Origin: Rhodanobacter sp. B05 | Lineage (GTDB): Bacteria; Pseudomonadota; Gammaproteobacteria; Xanthomonadales; Rhodanobacteraceae | Assembly: GCF_002001085.1 (NCBI RefSeq) | Contig: NZ_MUNU01000015.1 | Span: 186,001 to 250,000 of the forward strand | Direction: 5' to 3' | DNA length: 64,000 bases | Shown: positions 55,839 to 64,000 of the stretch, in pieces | Position numbering within the stretch: position 1 is the stretch's first letter | Layout of the letters: the number at the start of each line of letters is the position of its first letter | The notes under the pieces: model-generated | Seen by the model: the letters and a program-made list of their open reading frames with translations, nothing else | Told to the model about the DNA's origin: nothing | Database searches by the model: none | Program-made: the position numbers and the translations under genes

Positions 55839-57155
55839 ATGCGCACCCTTTCCCGTATGACCCGACTCCTGAGCCTCGGTGGCATGTTGTGGTTGTGCGT
55901 GCTGCCGGCCCTGGCGCAGCAAGCCAGCGACGGCTGGCTCAGCCAGCCCACCCTGACCGGCGACTGGGGCGGCACGCGCAGCACGCTCGAGGACGACGGC
56001 ATCACCCTGCGCGCGCACTGGACCACCGAAAGCGCGGGCAACGTCTCCGGTGGCCACTACCAGACCGCGCGCTACACCCAGCAGCTCGACGCCGGCGCGG
56101 ACTTCGACCTCGACAAGCTATGGGGCGTGCCGAACGCGAAGATCCAGTTCACCGTCACCGAGCGCGACGGCCGCAGCCTCAGCAGCGATGCACTGGGCAA
56201 CCAGTTCTCGGTGCAGGAACTGTATGGCGCGGGGCAGAACTTCCGCCTCGCCGAACTGAACTGGCAACAGGATTTCCTCGACCACCGGGTCTTCATGGAG
56301 TTGGGCTGGTCGCCGGTGGGTGACGACTTCGCGCGGCTGCCGGCGTTCTGCAACTTCCAGAACGGCATCATCTGCGGCCACGCCAACGCGATGACCACCA
56401 ACAGCGGCGCGCACAACTTTCCCACCGCGCAATGGGGCGGTCACGTGAAATGGCGCGTCACGCCGAATTTCTACGCCACCGTCGGCGCCTATCTCAACAA
56501 CCCCAACGCCGGCAACAAGGACCAGGGCTGGAACCTCAGCTTCAAGCACAGCGGCGTGTTCGTGCCGGTCGAACTGGGCTGGTCGAGCGGCCGCGGCAGC
56601 GGACAGTTGCCCGGCGATCTCAAGCTCGGCGCGTACTACAACACCGCCGGCACGCCGGACGTATACACCGACGTCAACGGCCAGCCCGCCGGCCTCACCG
56701 ACGCCGCCTTCCTGCAGCACAACGGCCGCAGCGGCGGCTATGTCATCGCCGACCGCATGGTCTACCGCGAAGGCCCCGACTCCAATCGCGGACTCACCCT
56801 CGGCGCGATGGCCGGCGTGGGTGACGCAGCCACCGCACGCTTCCGCTACTTTTGGGTGATCGGCGGCCACTACCAAGGTACTTTTCCCGGCCGCGACAAC
56901 GACGTGGTCTCGTTCATGGTTGCCAGCGGCCGCACCAACCCGCGCCTGACCCGCTACCAGCGCGACCGCGACCGCGTGCTGCCCGGCAGCGTGGGCATCC
57001 AGATCTACGAAAGCGTCGCTGAAATCGACTACGGCGCGAAGATCGCACCCTGGCTCACCTTGCGCCCCAACCTGCAGTACGTTATCCGTCCCAACGGCAC
57101 CGGCAAGATCCCCAATGCCTTCGTGATCGGCCTGTACACGCAGGTGACGTTCTGA
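55839..57155 (+). CDS. OprB-type carbohydrate porin
   Basis: A 438-residue outer-membrane porin. A signal peptide ends LPALAQQ, followed by the family start LSQPTLTGDWGGTRSTLEDDGI. Many amphipathic strands follow (YAFF-like patterns such as VGAYLNNPNAGNKDQGWNLSF), and it ends FVIGLYTQVTF with the C-terminal Phe. OprB porins admit glucose and other sugars. It begins four bases after the cytochrome gene, so sugar entry and periplasmic oxidation are encoded in one operon. A second ATG at 55857 is an alternative start. Confidence 0.92.
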   Translation: MRTLSRMTRLLSLGGMLWLCVLPALAQQASDGWLSQPTLTGDWGGTRSTLEDDGITLRAHWTTESAGNVSGGHYQTARYTQQLDAGADFDLDKLWGVPNAKIQFTVTERDGRSLSSDALGNQFSVQELYGAGQNFRLAELNWQQDFLDHRVFMELGWSPVGDDFARLPAFCNFQNGIICGHANAMTTNSGAHNFPTAQWGGHVKWRVTPNFYATVGAYLNNPNAGNKDQGWNLSFKHSGVFVPVELGWSSGRGSGQLPGDLKLGAYYNTAGTPDVYTDVNGQPAGLTDAAFLQHNGRSGGYVIADRMVYREGPDSNRGLTLGAMAGVGDAATARFRYFWVIGGHYQGTFPGRDNDVVSFMVASGRTNPRLTRYQRDRDRVLPGSVGIQIYESVAEIDYGAKIAPWLTLRPNLQYVIRPNGTGKIPNAFVIGLYTQVTF

Positions 57156-57479
57156 GTGTTGGGTAATCCCCCGACGGCACCATCTCCACTTGGTGAGAAT
57201 GCCCATCACAAATTACAAGTGCTTGCTGACAACGCAATCCCGGACAACCTGGCACCGGTGGCACCGTAACGGGGTCAGTCCAGGCACCCGTTCGACATGC
57301 CTGAAAGAACTGTAGACTGATTCCTGTTCCCAAGAACGCACCTTGCATTCCGACTTGCTCCACACATCGAACCGGCTGGCCTGCACCGATAATTCAACGG
57401 CGCGCATGGACCTTGGGAACAGCAACGCGCAGCGCCGCAAGCCCACGCTTATTCCCTCATCCTATCGAGGCAGCAGCCC
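57156..57479. promoter_or_regulatory. Intergenic region with an 11-bp inverted repeat
   Basis: About 320 bases between the porin and the next gene. CTGTTCCCAAG (57324-57334) and CTTGGGAACAG (57412-57422) are perfect inverted copies 77 bases apart, which could form a long stem-loop or two operator half-sites. A TAGACT hexamer near 57313 could be a -10 box. No coding potential was seen. Confidence 0.5.
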
Positions 57480-57923
57480 ATGAGCTCTCGTACCGCACCC
57501 CGTCGCTCCGTCGTGGCCAATGCCGTTTACGGACTTCTCAACCCGATCCCGTTCGGCTTCTTCGTCGCCGCGCTGATCTTCGACATCATCTATGCCCGCA
57601 GCGCCGAGGTGATGTGGGGAAAAGGTGCGGCGTGGCTCATCGTGTTCGGGCTGCTGTTTGCGGTGATCCCGCGCCTGATCAACCTGGTGCAGGTCTGGAT
57701 CACCGGCAGGCGGTACTCCACGAACGCCGACAAGCTCGACTTCTGGCTCAACCTGGTTGCCATCGTCGCGGGGATCTTCAACGCTTTCGTGCACAGCCGC
57801 GATGCCTACGCGGTGGTTCCCGCCGGCCTCTGGCTTTCGGTCTGCACGGTCATCCTGCTGTCGATCGCCCACATGGCCATTGCCGTGCAGCACTCCGCAG
57901 CGGGGGATTTCGTCCATGAATAA
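57480..57923 (+). CDS. DUF2231-like four-helix membrane protein
   Basis: A 147-residue integral membrane protein with four hydrophobic segments. The start PIPFGFFVAALIFDIIYARS resembles the 'HP.pi.fp.al.....D' pattern of DUF2231, a family linked to haem or cytochrome membrane proteins. It overlaps the following dehydrogenase gene by eight bases, so the two are coupled; it may anchor or accept electrons from that enzyme. Electron transfer is inference only. Confidence 0.72.
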   Translation: MSSRTAPRRSVVANAVYGLLNPIPFGFFVAALIFDIIYARSAEVMWGKGAAWLIVFGLLFAVIPRLINLVQVWITGRRYSTNADKLDFWLNLVAIVAGIFNAFVHSRDAYAVVPAGLWLSVCTVILLSIAHMAIAVQHSAAGDFVHE

Positions 57924-59232
57924 GATCGCCTATCGCAGCGCACTGACGCTGGCCTTCGTGGTCATCCTCGCCGGCTGCAGCGGAAAAGCGGCGTTTGAGC
58001 CTGCGCAGCAGTCGGGCGACAACCCGCCACTGCCCCAGGCCCGGAACTTCCTGGTACCGCCCATGCAGGTTCCCAAGGGAGTTGGCTGGGCCCAGGGCCA
58101 GGCACCCAAGGTGGCACCTGGACTGAAAATCGAAAAGATCGCCAGTGGCCTGATGCACCCACGCCAGCTCCTGACACTCCCCAACGGCGACGTGCTGGTG
58201 GTGGAGTCCAATGGCCCCGGTACCGAGCCGGTGACGACCCCCAAGCAGTTGATTGCCGGCAAGGTAAAGAACCTCTCGGGCAAGGGTGCCAAGGGCGGCA
58301 ACCGGATCACCCTGCTGCGCAAGAATGGCACCGATGGCACATGGGAGAAGCACGTCTTCATCGAGCACCTGCACTCGCCGTTCGGCGTGCAGTTGATCGG
58401 CGATTCCCTCTATGTCGCCAACACCGACGCCATCGTGAAGTTTCCCTACGTGACGGGAGAAACACAGATCACGGCACCCGGCGTGCCATTCGCGGACCTG
58501 CCGGGCACCATCAACCACCACTGGACCAAGGCACTGCTGGCGAGCCCGGACGGCAGCAAGCTGTATGCCGGCGTCGGCTCCAACAGCAACATCACCGAGA
58601 ACGGGCTGGCCGTGGAATACCGCCGCGCGGACGTGCTCGAAGTCGATGTGGCCACTGGCGGTAGCCGGATCTACGCCTCAGGCCTGCGCAATCCGACCGG
58701 GCTGCAATGGGAACCGACCACCGGCAAGCTCTGGGCCATCGTCAATGAACGCGACGAGATCGGCGCGGATCTGGTGCCGGACTATATGACCTCGGTCCAG
58801 GAGGGAGGTTTCTACGGCTGGCCCTACAGCTATTACGGCCAGCACGTGGACAGCCGCGTGATGCCGCAGCGACCGGACCTGGTCAGCAAGGCGATCAAGC
58901 CGGATTACGCGCTGGGGTCACATGTCGCCGCATTGGGGTTGTTGTTCTCCGACAACAATGCGCTGCCAGTGAAGTATCACGGTGGTGCCTTCATCAGCGA
59001 GCACGGCAGCTGGGACCGCTCGCCACTGAGCGGCTACCGCGTCATCTTCGTCGCCTTCCAGAACGGCAAGCCGGTCGGCCTGCCCCAGCCCGTCGTCACC
59101 GGCTTCCACTCGAACGACGAGACGCAGCTGTACGGTGCGCCGGTCGGGCTGGCAACGGACAAGGATGGCGCGCTGCTGATCGCGGACGATGTCGGTGACA
59201 CGGTCTGGCGGGTGACGGCGGACGCGCGCTGA
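57916..59232 (+). CDS. PQQ-type sugar (sorbosone/aldose) dehydrogenase lipoprotein
   Basis: A 438-residue exported beta-propeller dehydrogenase. The lipoprotein signal is LTLAFVVILAGCSG. The mature part matches the soluble glucose/sorbosone dehydrogenase fold: GLMHPRQLLTLPNGDVLVVE, LHSPFGVQLIGDSLYVANTD, ASGLRNPTGLQWEPTTGKLW, EGGFYGWPYSYYG and FISEHGSWDRSPLSGYRV, with the His and Asp positions expected around bound PQQ and calcium. The substrate is unknown. The gene is followed by a receptor that resembles the PQQ importer PqqU; no PQQ biosynthesis genes lie in the window. Confidence 0.88.
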   Translation: MNKIAYRSALTLAFVVILAGCSGKAAFEPAQQSGDNPPLPQARNFLVPPMQVPKGVGWAQGQAPKVAPGLKIEKIASGLMHPRQLLTLPNGDVLVVESNGPGTEPVTTPKQLIAGKVKNLSGKGAKGGNRITLLRKNGTDGTWEKHVFIEHLHSPFGVQLIGDSLYVANTDAIVKFPYVTGETQITAPGVPFADLPGTINHHWTKALLASPDGSKLYAGVGSNSNITENGLAVEYRRADVLEVDVATGGSRIYASGLRNPTGLQWEPTTGKLWAIVNERDEIGADLVPDYMTSVQEGGFYGWPYSYYGQHVDSRVMPQRPDLVSKAIKPDYALGSHVAALGLLFSDNNALPVKYHGGAFISEHGSWDRSPLSGYRVIFVAFQNGKPVGLPQPVVTGFHSNDETQLYGAPVGLATDKDGALLIADDVGDTVWRVTADAR

Positions 59233-59332
59233 TGTAGCCGAGGTCGTAGGCATCCTCGCTGTGGCTGGACTGCGGCGGGTTCTGTGGGTGCCGTCCCAAG
59301 CCAAGCTCGAACTACATGAAGGATGCTGCACC

Positions 59333-61456
59333 ATGCGGAAAGCAGGGGGCAACCTGATCGCCTGCACCGGCGTCGCAGGGATGCTGCTCGCGGCCCCGGG
59401 ATGGGCGATCGAGACCACCACCCTGCCTGCGGTGCAGGTCAACGCCGTACGAATGGACATCCCGCCATTCGACCTGCCTGCCTCGCTCAGCGTCGTTGCC
59501 GTGGCCCCGGCCGATGCCGGCCAGCCCGGCGTGAATCTTTCCGAGGCGCTGGTCGGTATCCCGGGCATCCTGGCGCGCGACCGGCAGAACTACGCGCAGG
59601 ACGAGCAGATCTCGATCCGCGGCTACGGCGCGCGGGCCACGTTCGGCGTGCGCAGTATCCGGCTGTATGTCGACGGCATTCCCGCCACGCTGCCCGACGG
59701 CCAGGGCCAGGTCGCGCATTTCAACCTGGACAGCGCCGAGCGCGTGGAAGTGCTGCGCGGTCCGTTTTCGGTGTTGTACGGCAACGCTGCCGGCGGCGTG
59801 GTGCAAGTGTGGAGTGCAGGCGGCACGCCGACGCCAGTGACCACGCTGGGCATGAACGCCGGCAGCAACGACACCTTCCGCTACAGCGCCAACACGCGTG
59901 GCAGCGTCGGGCCGGTCGACTACAACATCGTCGTATCGGAACTTCTCTCCGGCGGCTACCGGCAGCACAGTCGGGTGCGCCGCGAGTCGGACAACGCGAA
60001 GTTCGGCGTCGACCTCGGCAAGCGCCGCCATCTCACCCTGGTGTTGAACCGCTACAACCAGCCCACGGCGCAGGATCCGCTCGGGCTCACCCGGGCCCAG
60101 GCCGATGCCGACCCGCGCCAGGCCACGGCGGTCGCCAGCCAGTACGACACGCGCAAGAGTGGCCGGCAGACCCAGATCGGTGCGATCTATGAGCAGTCGT
60201 TCGACAGCGGGGACCAGCTGCGGCTCCTCGCCTACTACGGCCAGCGCAGCATCGTGCAATACCTGTCGATTCCACCCGGCACGCAGAAGAACCCGCTGCA
60301 GTCCGGCGGCGTGGTGGCGCCGACCACCCGCTACGGCGGCCTCGATGCGCGCTGGACCCATCGCGGCGAACTGGCCGGCGGCGGCTACGAGTTCGTGCTG
60401 GGCGCCAGCGGCGACTACCAGCGCCAGCACCGCCTGGGCTACGAGAACTTCATCGGCGATACCCTGGGCGTGATCGGCCAGCTCCGCCGCAACGAGGACG
60501 ACAATGTCAACAGTGTCGCCGAGTACGCGCAGTGGTATTGGCACTTCACCAAACGCTGGGCGGTGCTGCTGGGGGTACGGCATGACGACCTGCGTTTCAG
60601 CGAACACGATTTCTACATCACGGCGCTCAATCCGGACGACAGCGGCGACGCGAACTATGCGGCGACCACACCGGTGGCCGCACTGGATTTCCGGCCGGCC
60701 GACAGGCTGCGCCTCTATGTCAGTTACGGCAAGGGCTTCGAGACGCCCAGCTTCAACGAACTGGGCTACCGCAGCGATGGTCGCGCCGGCCTGGCGTTCA
60801 ACCTGCGGCCGGCGCGCAGCCGCCACCTGGAGGCGGGCGCGAAATGGCAGGTGACCCATGCACTGGAATTCGACGTGGCCGCTTTCCGTTCCGATACGGA
60901 TGACGAGCTCGCCGTGGCGACCAACGTGGATGGACGCTCCACCTACCAGAACGCAGGCAACGCGCGTCGCCAGGGCATCGAGCTTTCGCTGACCGGACAG
61001 CTCGCCAACGCCTGGCAGATCGGCGCCGGCTTCACCCATCTGCAGGCGCGTTTCCGCAGTACCTTCTTCACCTGCCTCAGCGCGCCGTGCACCGTGGCCC
61101 AGCTGCCGGTAGTGGCCGGCTCACGCATTCCCGGCGTGCCTGACGACTACGGCTCGCTGCGGATCCAGCATGGCAGTGACCTGGGTTGGCGTGAAGGTCT
61201 CACCCTGAGCGGCGTGGGTTCGGTCACCGTCAACGACACCGACTCGCAGCGCGCGGCCGGTTATGGCCTGGTCGACGCCGATGTCAGCTACACCTTCGCC
61301 GTGGCTTCCACTGCACGCTTGCAGCTCAGCGTGCGCGTGGGCAATCTGGCCGACCGACGCTATATCGGTTCGGTGATCGTCAACGATGGCAATGGCCGCT
61401 ATTTCGAACCCGGCCCCGACCGCACCTGGATGCTCGGTGCGCGGCTGGTTTTCTAG
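59333..61456 (+). CDS. TonB-dependent receptor resembling PQQ importer PqqU (YncD)
   Basis: A 707-residue outer-membrane receptor with a signal peptide (GVAGMLLAAPGWA), a plug containing NLSEALVGIPGILARDRQNY, AQDEQISIRGYGARATFGVR, SIRLYVDGIPATLPDGQGQ and VLRGPFSVLYGNAAGG, and a barrel ending GPDRTWMLGARLVF. From memory, the plug and C-terminus (IGSVIVNDGNGRYFEPGP) are strikingly like E. coli YncD, shown to import the cofactor PQQ. Its place 100 bases after a PQQ-type dehydrogenase supports PQQ scavenging. AAGGA precedes the start. The substrate should be tested. Confidence 0.88.
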   Translation: MRKAGGNLIACTGVAGMLLAAPGWAIETTTLPAVQVNAVRMDIPPFDLPASLSVVAVAPADAGQPGVNLSEALVGIPGILARDRQNYAQDEQISIRGYGARATFGVRSIRLYVDGIPATLPDGQGQVAHFNLDSAERVEVLRGPFSVLYGNAAGGVVQVWSAGGTPTPVTTLGMNAGSNDTFRYSANTRGSVGPVDYNIVVSELLSGGYRQHSRVRRESDNAKFGVDLGKRRHLTLVLNRYNQPTAQDPLGLTRAQADADPRQATAVASQYDTRKSGRQTQIGAIYEQSFDSGDQLRLLAYYGQRSIVQYLSIPPGTQKNPLQSGGVVAPTTRYGGLDARWTHRGELAGGGYEFVLGASGDYQRQHRLGYENFIGDTLGVIGQLRRNEDDNVNSVAEYAQWYWHFTKRWAVLLGVRHDDLRFSEHDFYITALNPDDSGDANYAATTPVAALDFRPADRLRLYVSYGKGFETPSFNELGYRSDGRAGLAFNLRPARSRHLEAGAKWQVTHALEFDVAAFRSDTDDELAVATNVDGRSTYQNAGNARRQGIELSLTGQLANAWQIGAGFTHLQARFRSTFFTCLSAPCTVAQLPVVAGSRIPGVPDDYGSLRIQHGSDLGWREGLTLSGVGSVTVNDTDSQRAAGYGLVDADVSYTFAVASTARLQLSVRVGNLADRRYIGSVIVNDGNGRYFEPGPDRTWMLGARLVF

Positions 61457-61505
61457 CACGCTTTCCGGAACACACGGCCACGGTCAAGATCGAAGCCGCA
61501 CGCGT

Positions 61506-62285
61506 TCACCCGAACTGCACGGACAGCATCGATATCGAACCGCCGTCCATGCCCTCGACCGGGAACGTCACCGCGTCGCCTTCGTCGCTGGCGCCGAGCA
61601 CGTACAGCAGCGGCAGGTAGTGCTCGGGTGTGGGTACCGACAACTCCGCGTCCTCACCCAGCAATTCGTAATCCACCAGCGACTGATGGTCGCCCTGCAA
61701 CATCAGCGCGCGCGCCTGCTCCTCGAAACGCAGCGCCCAGTCGAACGGTTCCGCCGGATGCCGACCCCAGGCATAGGCATGCAGGTTGTGCACGACATCG
61801 CCGCTGCCGATCAGCAGGATGCCTTCGTCGCGCAGCGGCCGCAGCAGTTTGCCCAAGCCGTAGTGGAAGGCCGCTGGCTGCGACTCGTCGACACTGAGCT
61901 GCACCACCGGCACGTCGGCGGCGGGAAACACATGGCGCAGCACCGACCAGGTGCCGTGATCCAGCCCCCATCCAAGGTCCGCGCGCACTTCCAGCGGGTT
62001 CAGCAGTTCGCGCACGCGGCGCACCAGGTCGAGGTCGCCGGGCGCATGATATTGCACCTCGAACAACTCGCGCGGGAAGCCGCCGAAATCGTGGATCGTG
62101 CGCGGCGCGATTGTCGCGGTGACCGCCGTGCCGGGCAGGTACCAGTGCGCCGAGATCGACAGCACCGCGCGCGGCCGTGGCAGGCTTGCGCCGATCGCGG
62201 CCCAGCCCCGGGTCCAGTCGTTGTCGTGCAGGGCGTTCATCGGGTTGCCGTGTCCGAAGAAGACGGTTGGCATACGCGTTGTCAT
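61506..62285 (-). CDS. DODA-type extradiol dioxygenase (YgiD/4,5-DOPA dioxygenase family)
   Basis: A 259-residue class III extradiol-dioxygenase-like protein. Motifs are MPTVFFGHGNPMNAL, AVLSISAHWYLPGTAV (metal-site His), DLGWGLDHGTWSVLRHVFP and GSGDVVHNLHAYAW. It matches YgiD (zinc/iron aromatic-ring dioxygenase acting on catechols such as DOPA). The start has GGGAG six bases upstream. It is divergent from the reductase gene at 62461. Confidence 0.92.
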   Translation of the reverse strand: MTTRMPTVFFGHGNPMNALHDNDWTRGWAAIGASLPRPRAVLSISAHWYLPGTAVTATIAPRTIHDFGGFPRELFEVQYHAPGDLDLVRRVRELLNPLEVRADLGWGLDHGTWSVLRHVFPAADVPVVQLSVDESQPAAFHYGLGKLLRPLRDEGILLIGSGDVVHNLHAYAWGRHPAEPFDWALRFEEQARALMLQGDHQSLVDYELLGEDAELSVPTPEHYLPLLYVLGASDEGDAVTFPVEGMDGGSISMLSVQFG

Positions 62286-62460
62286 GGCATCTCCCATGGG
62301 TGGCAATGAACGGGCCGAACCAACGTCAGTGCATGCACATATCGGTTACACATGCCGCGCTAGTCTGGCGTGATCGGCGGGGCCTTGATGAACCCGAGGG
62401 AAGGCTATCAGGCAGCGCCTCCACGTGCGAACCCGGAAACCACCCTGCCCAAGGATTCTC

Positions 62461-63072
62461 ATGAAAGTCGCATTGATCGGAGCCAGCGGCCATGTCGGCT
62501 CGCGCCTGCTGACGGAACTGCTCAACCGTGGCCACAGCGTCACCGGCATCGTACGCGACACCGCGAAACTGGCGAGCCGCCCCGGGCTGGCACTGAAGGC
62601 CGGCGACGCAACCCAACCGGCACAGCTCGCCCCGCTGCTGGCGGGCCACGACGTGGTGATCAGCGCCATGCGCTTTCAGTCATCCGACCCGAACGCACTG
62701 ATCGCCGCGGTGAAGCAGGCCGGCGTGCCTCGACTGGTGGTGGTCGGCGGCGCGGCCAGCCTGGAAGTGGCCCCCGGCCAGGCACTGTTCGACGCCCCGG
62801 GCTTTCCCGAGGCTTACAAAGCCGAAGCAGCAGCCGGACGCTGCGCCCTCGACACCCTGCGTGCGGAAAATGACCTCGACTGGACCTTCCTGTCGCCCTC
62901 GGCCGAGTTTGCCCCGGGTGAACGGACCGGGACATTCCGCCTGGGTGGCGATCAACTGCTCAGCGACGCGAACGGCAAAAGCTGGATCTCGATGGAGGAC
63001 TACGCGGTCGCCTTCGCCGACGAGCTGGAAATGCCGAAACACTCGCGACAACGTTTCACCGTCGGTTACTGA
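62461..63072 (+). CDS. NAD(P)-binding reductase, NmrA/atypical SDR family
   Basis: A 203-residue Rossmann protein. The glycine motif is MKVALIGASGHVGSRLLTELL; VTGIVRDTAKL, DVVISAMRF and PRLVVVGGAASL follow, typical of the YwnB/NmrA-like group of stress- or quinone-related reductases. The segment AEAAAGRCALDTLRAENDLDWTFL is conserved in this group. The substrate is unknown. It is followed at 54 bases by an FMN reductase gene, so the two may be a small redox operon. Confidence 0.88.
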   Translation: MKVALIGASGHVGSRLLTELLNRGHSVTGIVRDTAKLASRPGLALKAGDATQPAQLAPLLAGHDVVISAMRFQSSDPNALIAAVKQAGVPRLVVVGGAASLEVAPGQALFDAPGFPEAYKAEAAAGRCALDTLRAENDLDWTFLSPSAEFAPGERTGTFRLGGDQLLSDANGKSWISMEDYAVAFADELEMPKHSRQRFTVGY

Positions 63073-63126
63073 CGCCGCGTCCCGCATCGAACTCCGTCCA
63101 TCGGCAGCCTCATCCAGGGAACCCGC

Positions 63127-63699
63127 ATGAAAACCTACAAAGTTGGCTATCTCGTCGGCAGCCTCGCCAAGGGCTCCATCAACCGCCTGCTGGCCAAGGC
63201 GCTCACCCGCCTCGCACCGGCGGGACTGGAGTTGGTGGAGATCCCGATCAAGGACCTGCCGCTGTACAGCTACGACTACGACGCCGACTTCCCGGCGGTG
63301 GCGCGCGCGTTCAAACAGGCGATCGCCGACGTCGACGGCGTGCTGTTTGTCACCCCGGAATACAACCGTTCGATCCCCGGCGCGCTGAAGAACGCGATCG
63401 ACTGGGCCAGCCGGCCGTGGGGCAAGAATTCCTTCGCGCGCAAACCGTCCGGAATCATCGGTACCTCGCCGGGCTCGATCGGCACTGCGGTCGCCCAGCA
63501 GCAGTTGCGCGGGGTCATGTGCTTCTGCAACTCGCCGCTGATGAACACGCTGGAGGCGTATATCCAGTTCACCCCGGGCCTGATCACCGAGGATGGCGCC
63601 GTCACCAACGACTCCACCGCCGAGTTCCTGAGCAACTACATGAAGGAGCTGCACCTGTTCGTCGAGCGCGTGCTGACCGTGCACCCGCGCGAAGACTGA
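63127..63699 (+). CDS. NADPH-dependent FMN reductase (ChrR/quinone reductase type)
   Basis: A 190-residue flavodoxin-fold enzyme. FMN-binding GSLAKGSINRLLAKAL, then FVTPEYNRSIPGALKNAIDWASRP (family signature) and GIIGTSPGSIGTAVAQQQLR. Such enzymes reduce quinones, chromate or azo dyes with NADPH. It follows the NmrA-like reductase on the same strand. Confidence 0.93.
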   Translation: MKTYKVGYLVGSLAKGSINRLLAKALTRLAPAGLELVEIPIKDLPLYSYDYDADFPAVARAFKQAIADVDGVLFVTPEYNRSIPGALKNAIDWASRPWGKNSFARKPSGIIGTSPGSIGTAVAQQQLRGVMCFCNSPLMNTLEAYIQFTPGLITEDGAVTNDSTAEFLSNYMKELHLFVERVLTVHPRED

Positions 63700-63770
63700 G
63701 AGCCCATGCGCCGGCTGCACGCGCGAAAAGTGACCTGACTGTCCTGCCACGTCCAAGCCGAGAGGGTTGC

Positions 63771-64000
63771 ATGAACACGAAAAACGCGGATGTTTCCGGC
63801 CAGTGGTTCGCGAACCTGCCGAGCCTGCTGCCCGATCTCGAAGCGCTCTACACCGACATTCACGCCCATCCGGAATTGTCGATGCAGGAGACGCGCACGG
63901 CCGACCTTGCTGCCACCCATCTGCGCCAGGCCGGCTTCGAAGTGACCACCGGCGTCGGCGGCACCGGCGTGGTCGGCCTGCTGCGCAACGGCGACGGCCC
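63771..64000 (+). CDS. M20 family amidohydrolase, N-terminal part
   Basis: This gene runs off the right edge; 76 codons are visible from an ATG with GAGGG upstream. The segment LLPDLEALYTDIHAHPELSM, QETRTADLAATHLRQAGFEV is the canonical start of IAA-amino-acid/hippurate hydrolases (M20D: '..R..HxxPELxxxExxTs..v...L'). It likely cleaves N-acyl amino acids; signal and catalytic residues are beyond the window. Confidence 0.85.
   Translation, partial: MNTKNADVSGQWFANLPSLLPDLEALYTDIHAHPELSMQETRTADLAATHLRQAGFEVTTGVGGTGVVGLLRNGDG

Overview
This is a high-GC (roughly 60-65 %) chromosomal window from a gammaproteobacterium. It is most likely a member of the Xanthomonadales/Lysobacterales, and Rhodanobacteraceae (Rhodanobacter/Dyella-like) fits best. 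The reasons are the pncC-recA-recX-alaS-csrA-tRNA-Ser block, the many TonB-dependent receptors, the PilG/PilH-like regulators and the Xanthomonad-style exopolysaccharide genes. The taxonomic call is inference from gene content and order; no search was run.

Layout. 1-2.5 kb: a partial secreted DUF4124 protein, a Nu-class glutathione transferase and an unknown periplasmic protein. 1.9-6.0 kb: a thiamine-uptake unit (TPP riboswitch, TonB-dependent receptor, PnuC-type permease best read as PnuT), preceded on the same strand by an APH-fold kinase. 6.1-9.7 kb: an AEC permease, two paralogous single-domain response regulators flanking hslR, and a small secreted repeat protein ending at a terminator. 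9.9-12.5 kb: full-length mutS.

12.9-35.6 kb: a large exopolysaccharide (EPS) locus. A WecA/MraY-type initiating transferase and a Wza/GumB-type export lipoprotein run leftwards. A long operon of tightly overlapping genes runs rightwards: Wzc-like kinase, APH-like kinase, Wzx flippase, a double GT4 fusion, Wzy-like polymerase, GT4, AsnB-like amidotransferase, methyltransferase, a small ORF, a degenerate kinase-like protein, a second methyltransferase, a secreted putative glycoside hydrolase and GT4. An acyltransferase follows after a gap of about 260 bases. The locus ends in an IS3-type orfA fragment. At 35.8-35.98 kb, just before pncC, lies a decayed copy of the first codons of mutS. This suggests that the EPS locus separated mutS from its ancestral pncC neighbour.

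36-42 kb: pncC, recA, recX, alaS, csrA and tRNA-Ser(GCU), with strong hairpins and a REP-like palindrome between genes. 42.1-51.1 kb: housekeeping genes (lpxH, a periplasmic cyclophilin, ppx, ppk, an M48/TPR protease, a monothiol-type glutaredoxin with an AhpD-like gene, and NAD-type isocitrate dehydrogenase with a clear terminator). 51.2-52.0 kb: a second AhpD-like gene paired with a DCC-type thiol protein.

52.2-61.5 kb: a periplasmic sugar-oxidation island. It holds an FAD-dependent glucose/gluconate-type dehydrogenase with a Tat-exported small subunit, a GMC catalytic subunit with a 3Fe-4S-type Cys motif and a tri-haem cytochrome c, followed by an OprB porin, a DUF2231-like membrane protein, a PQQ-type sugar dehydrogenase lipoprotein and a TonB receptor that closely resembles the E. 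coli PQQ importer PqqU/YncD. 61.5-64 kb: a DODA-type dioxygenase, an NmrA/SDR-like reductase, an NADPH:FMN reductase and the start of an M20 amidohydrolase.
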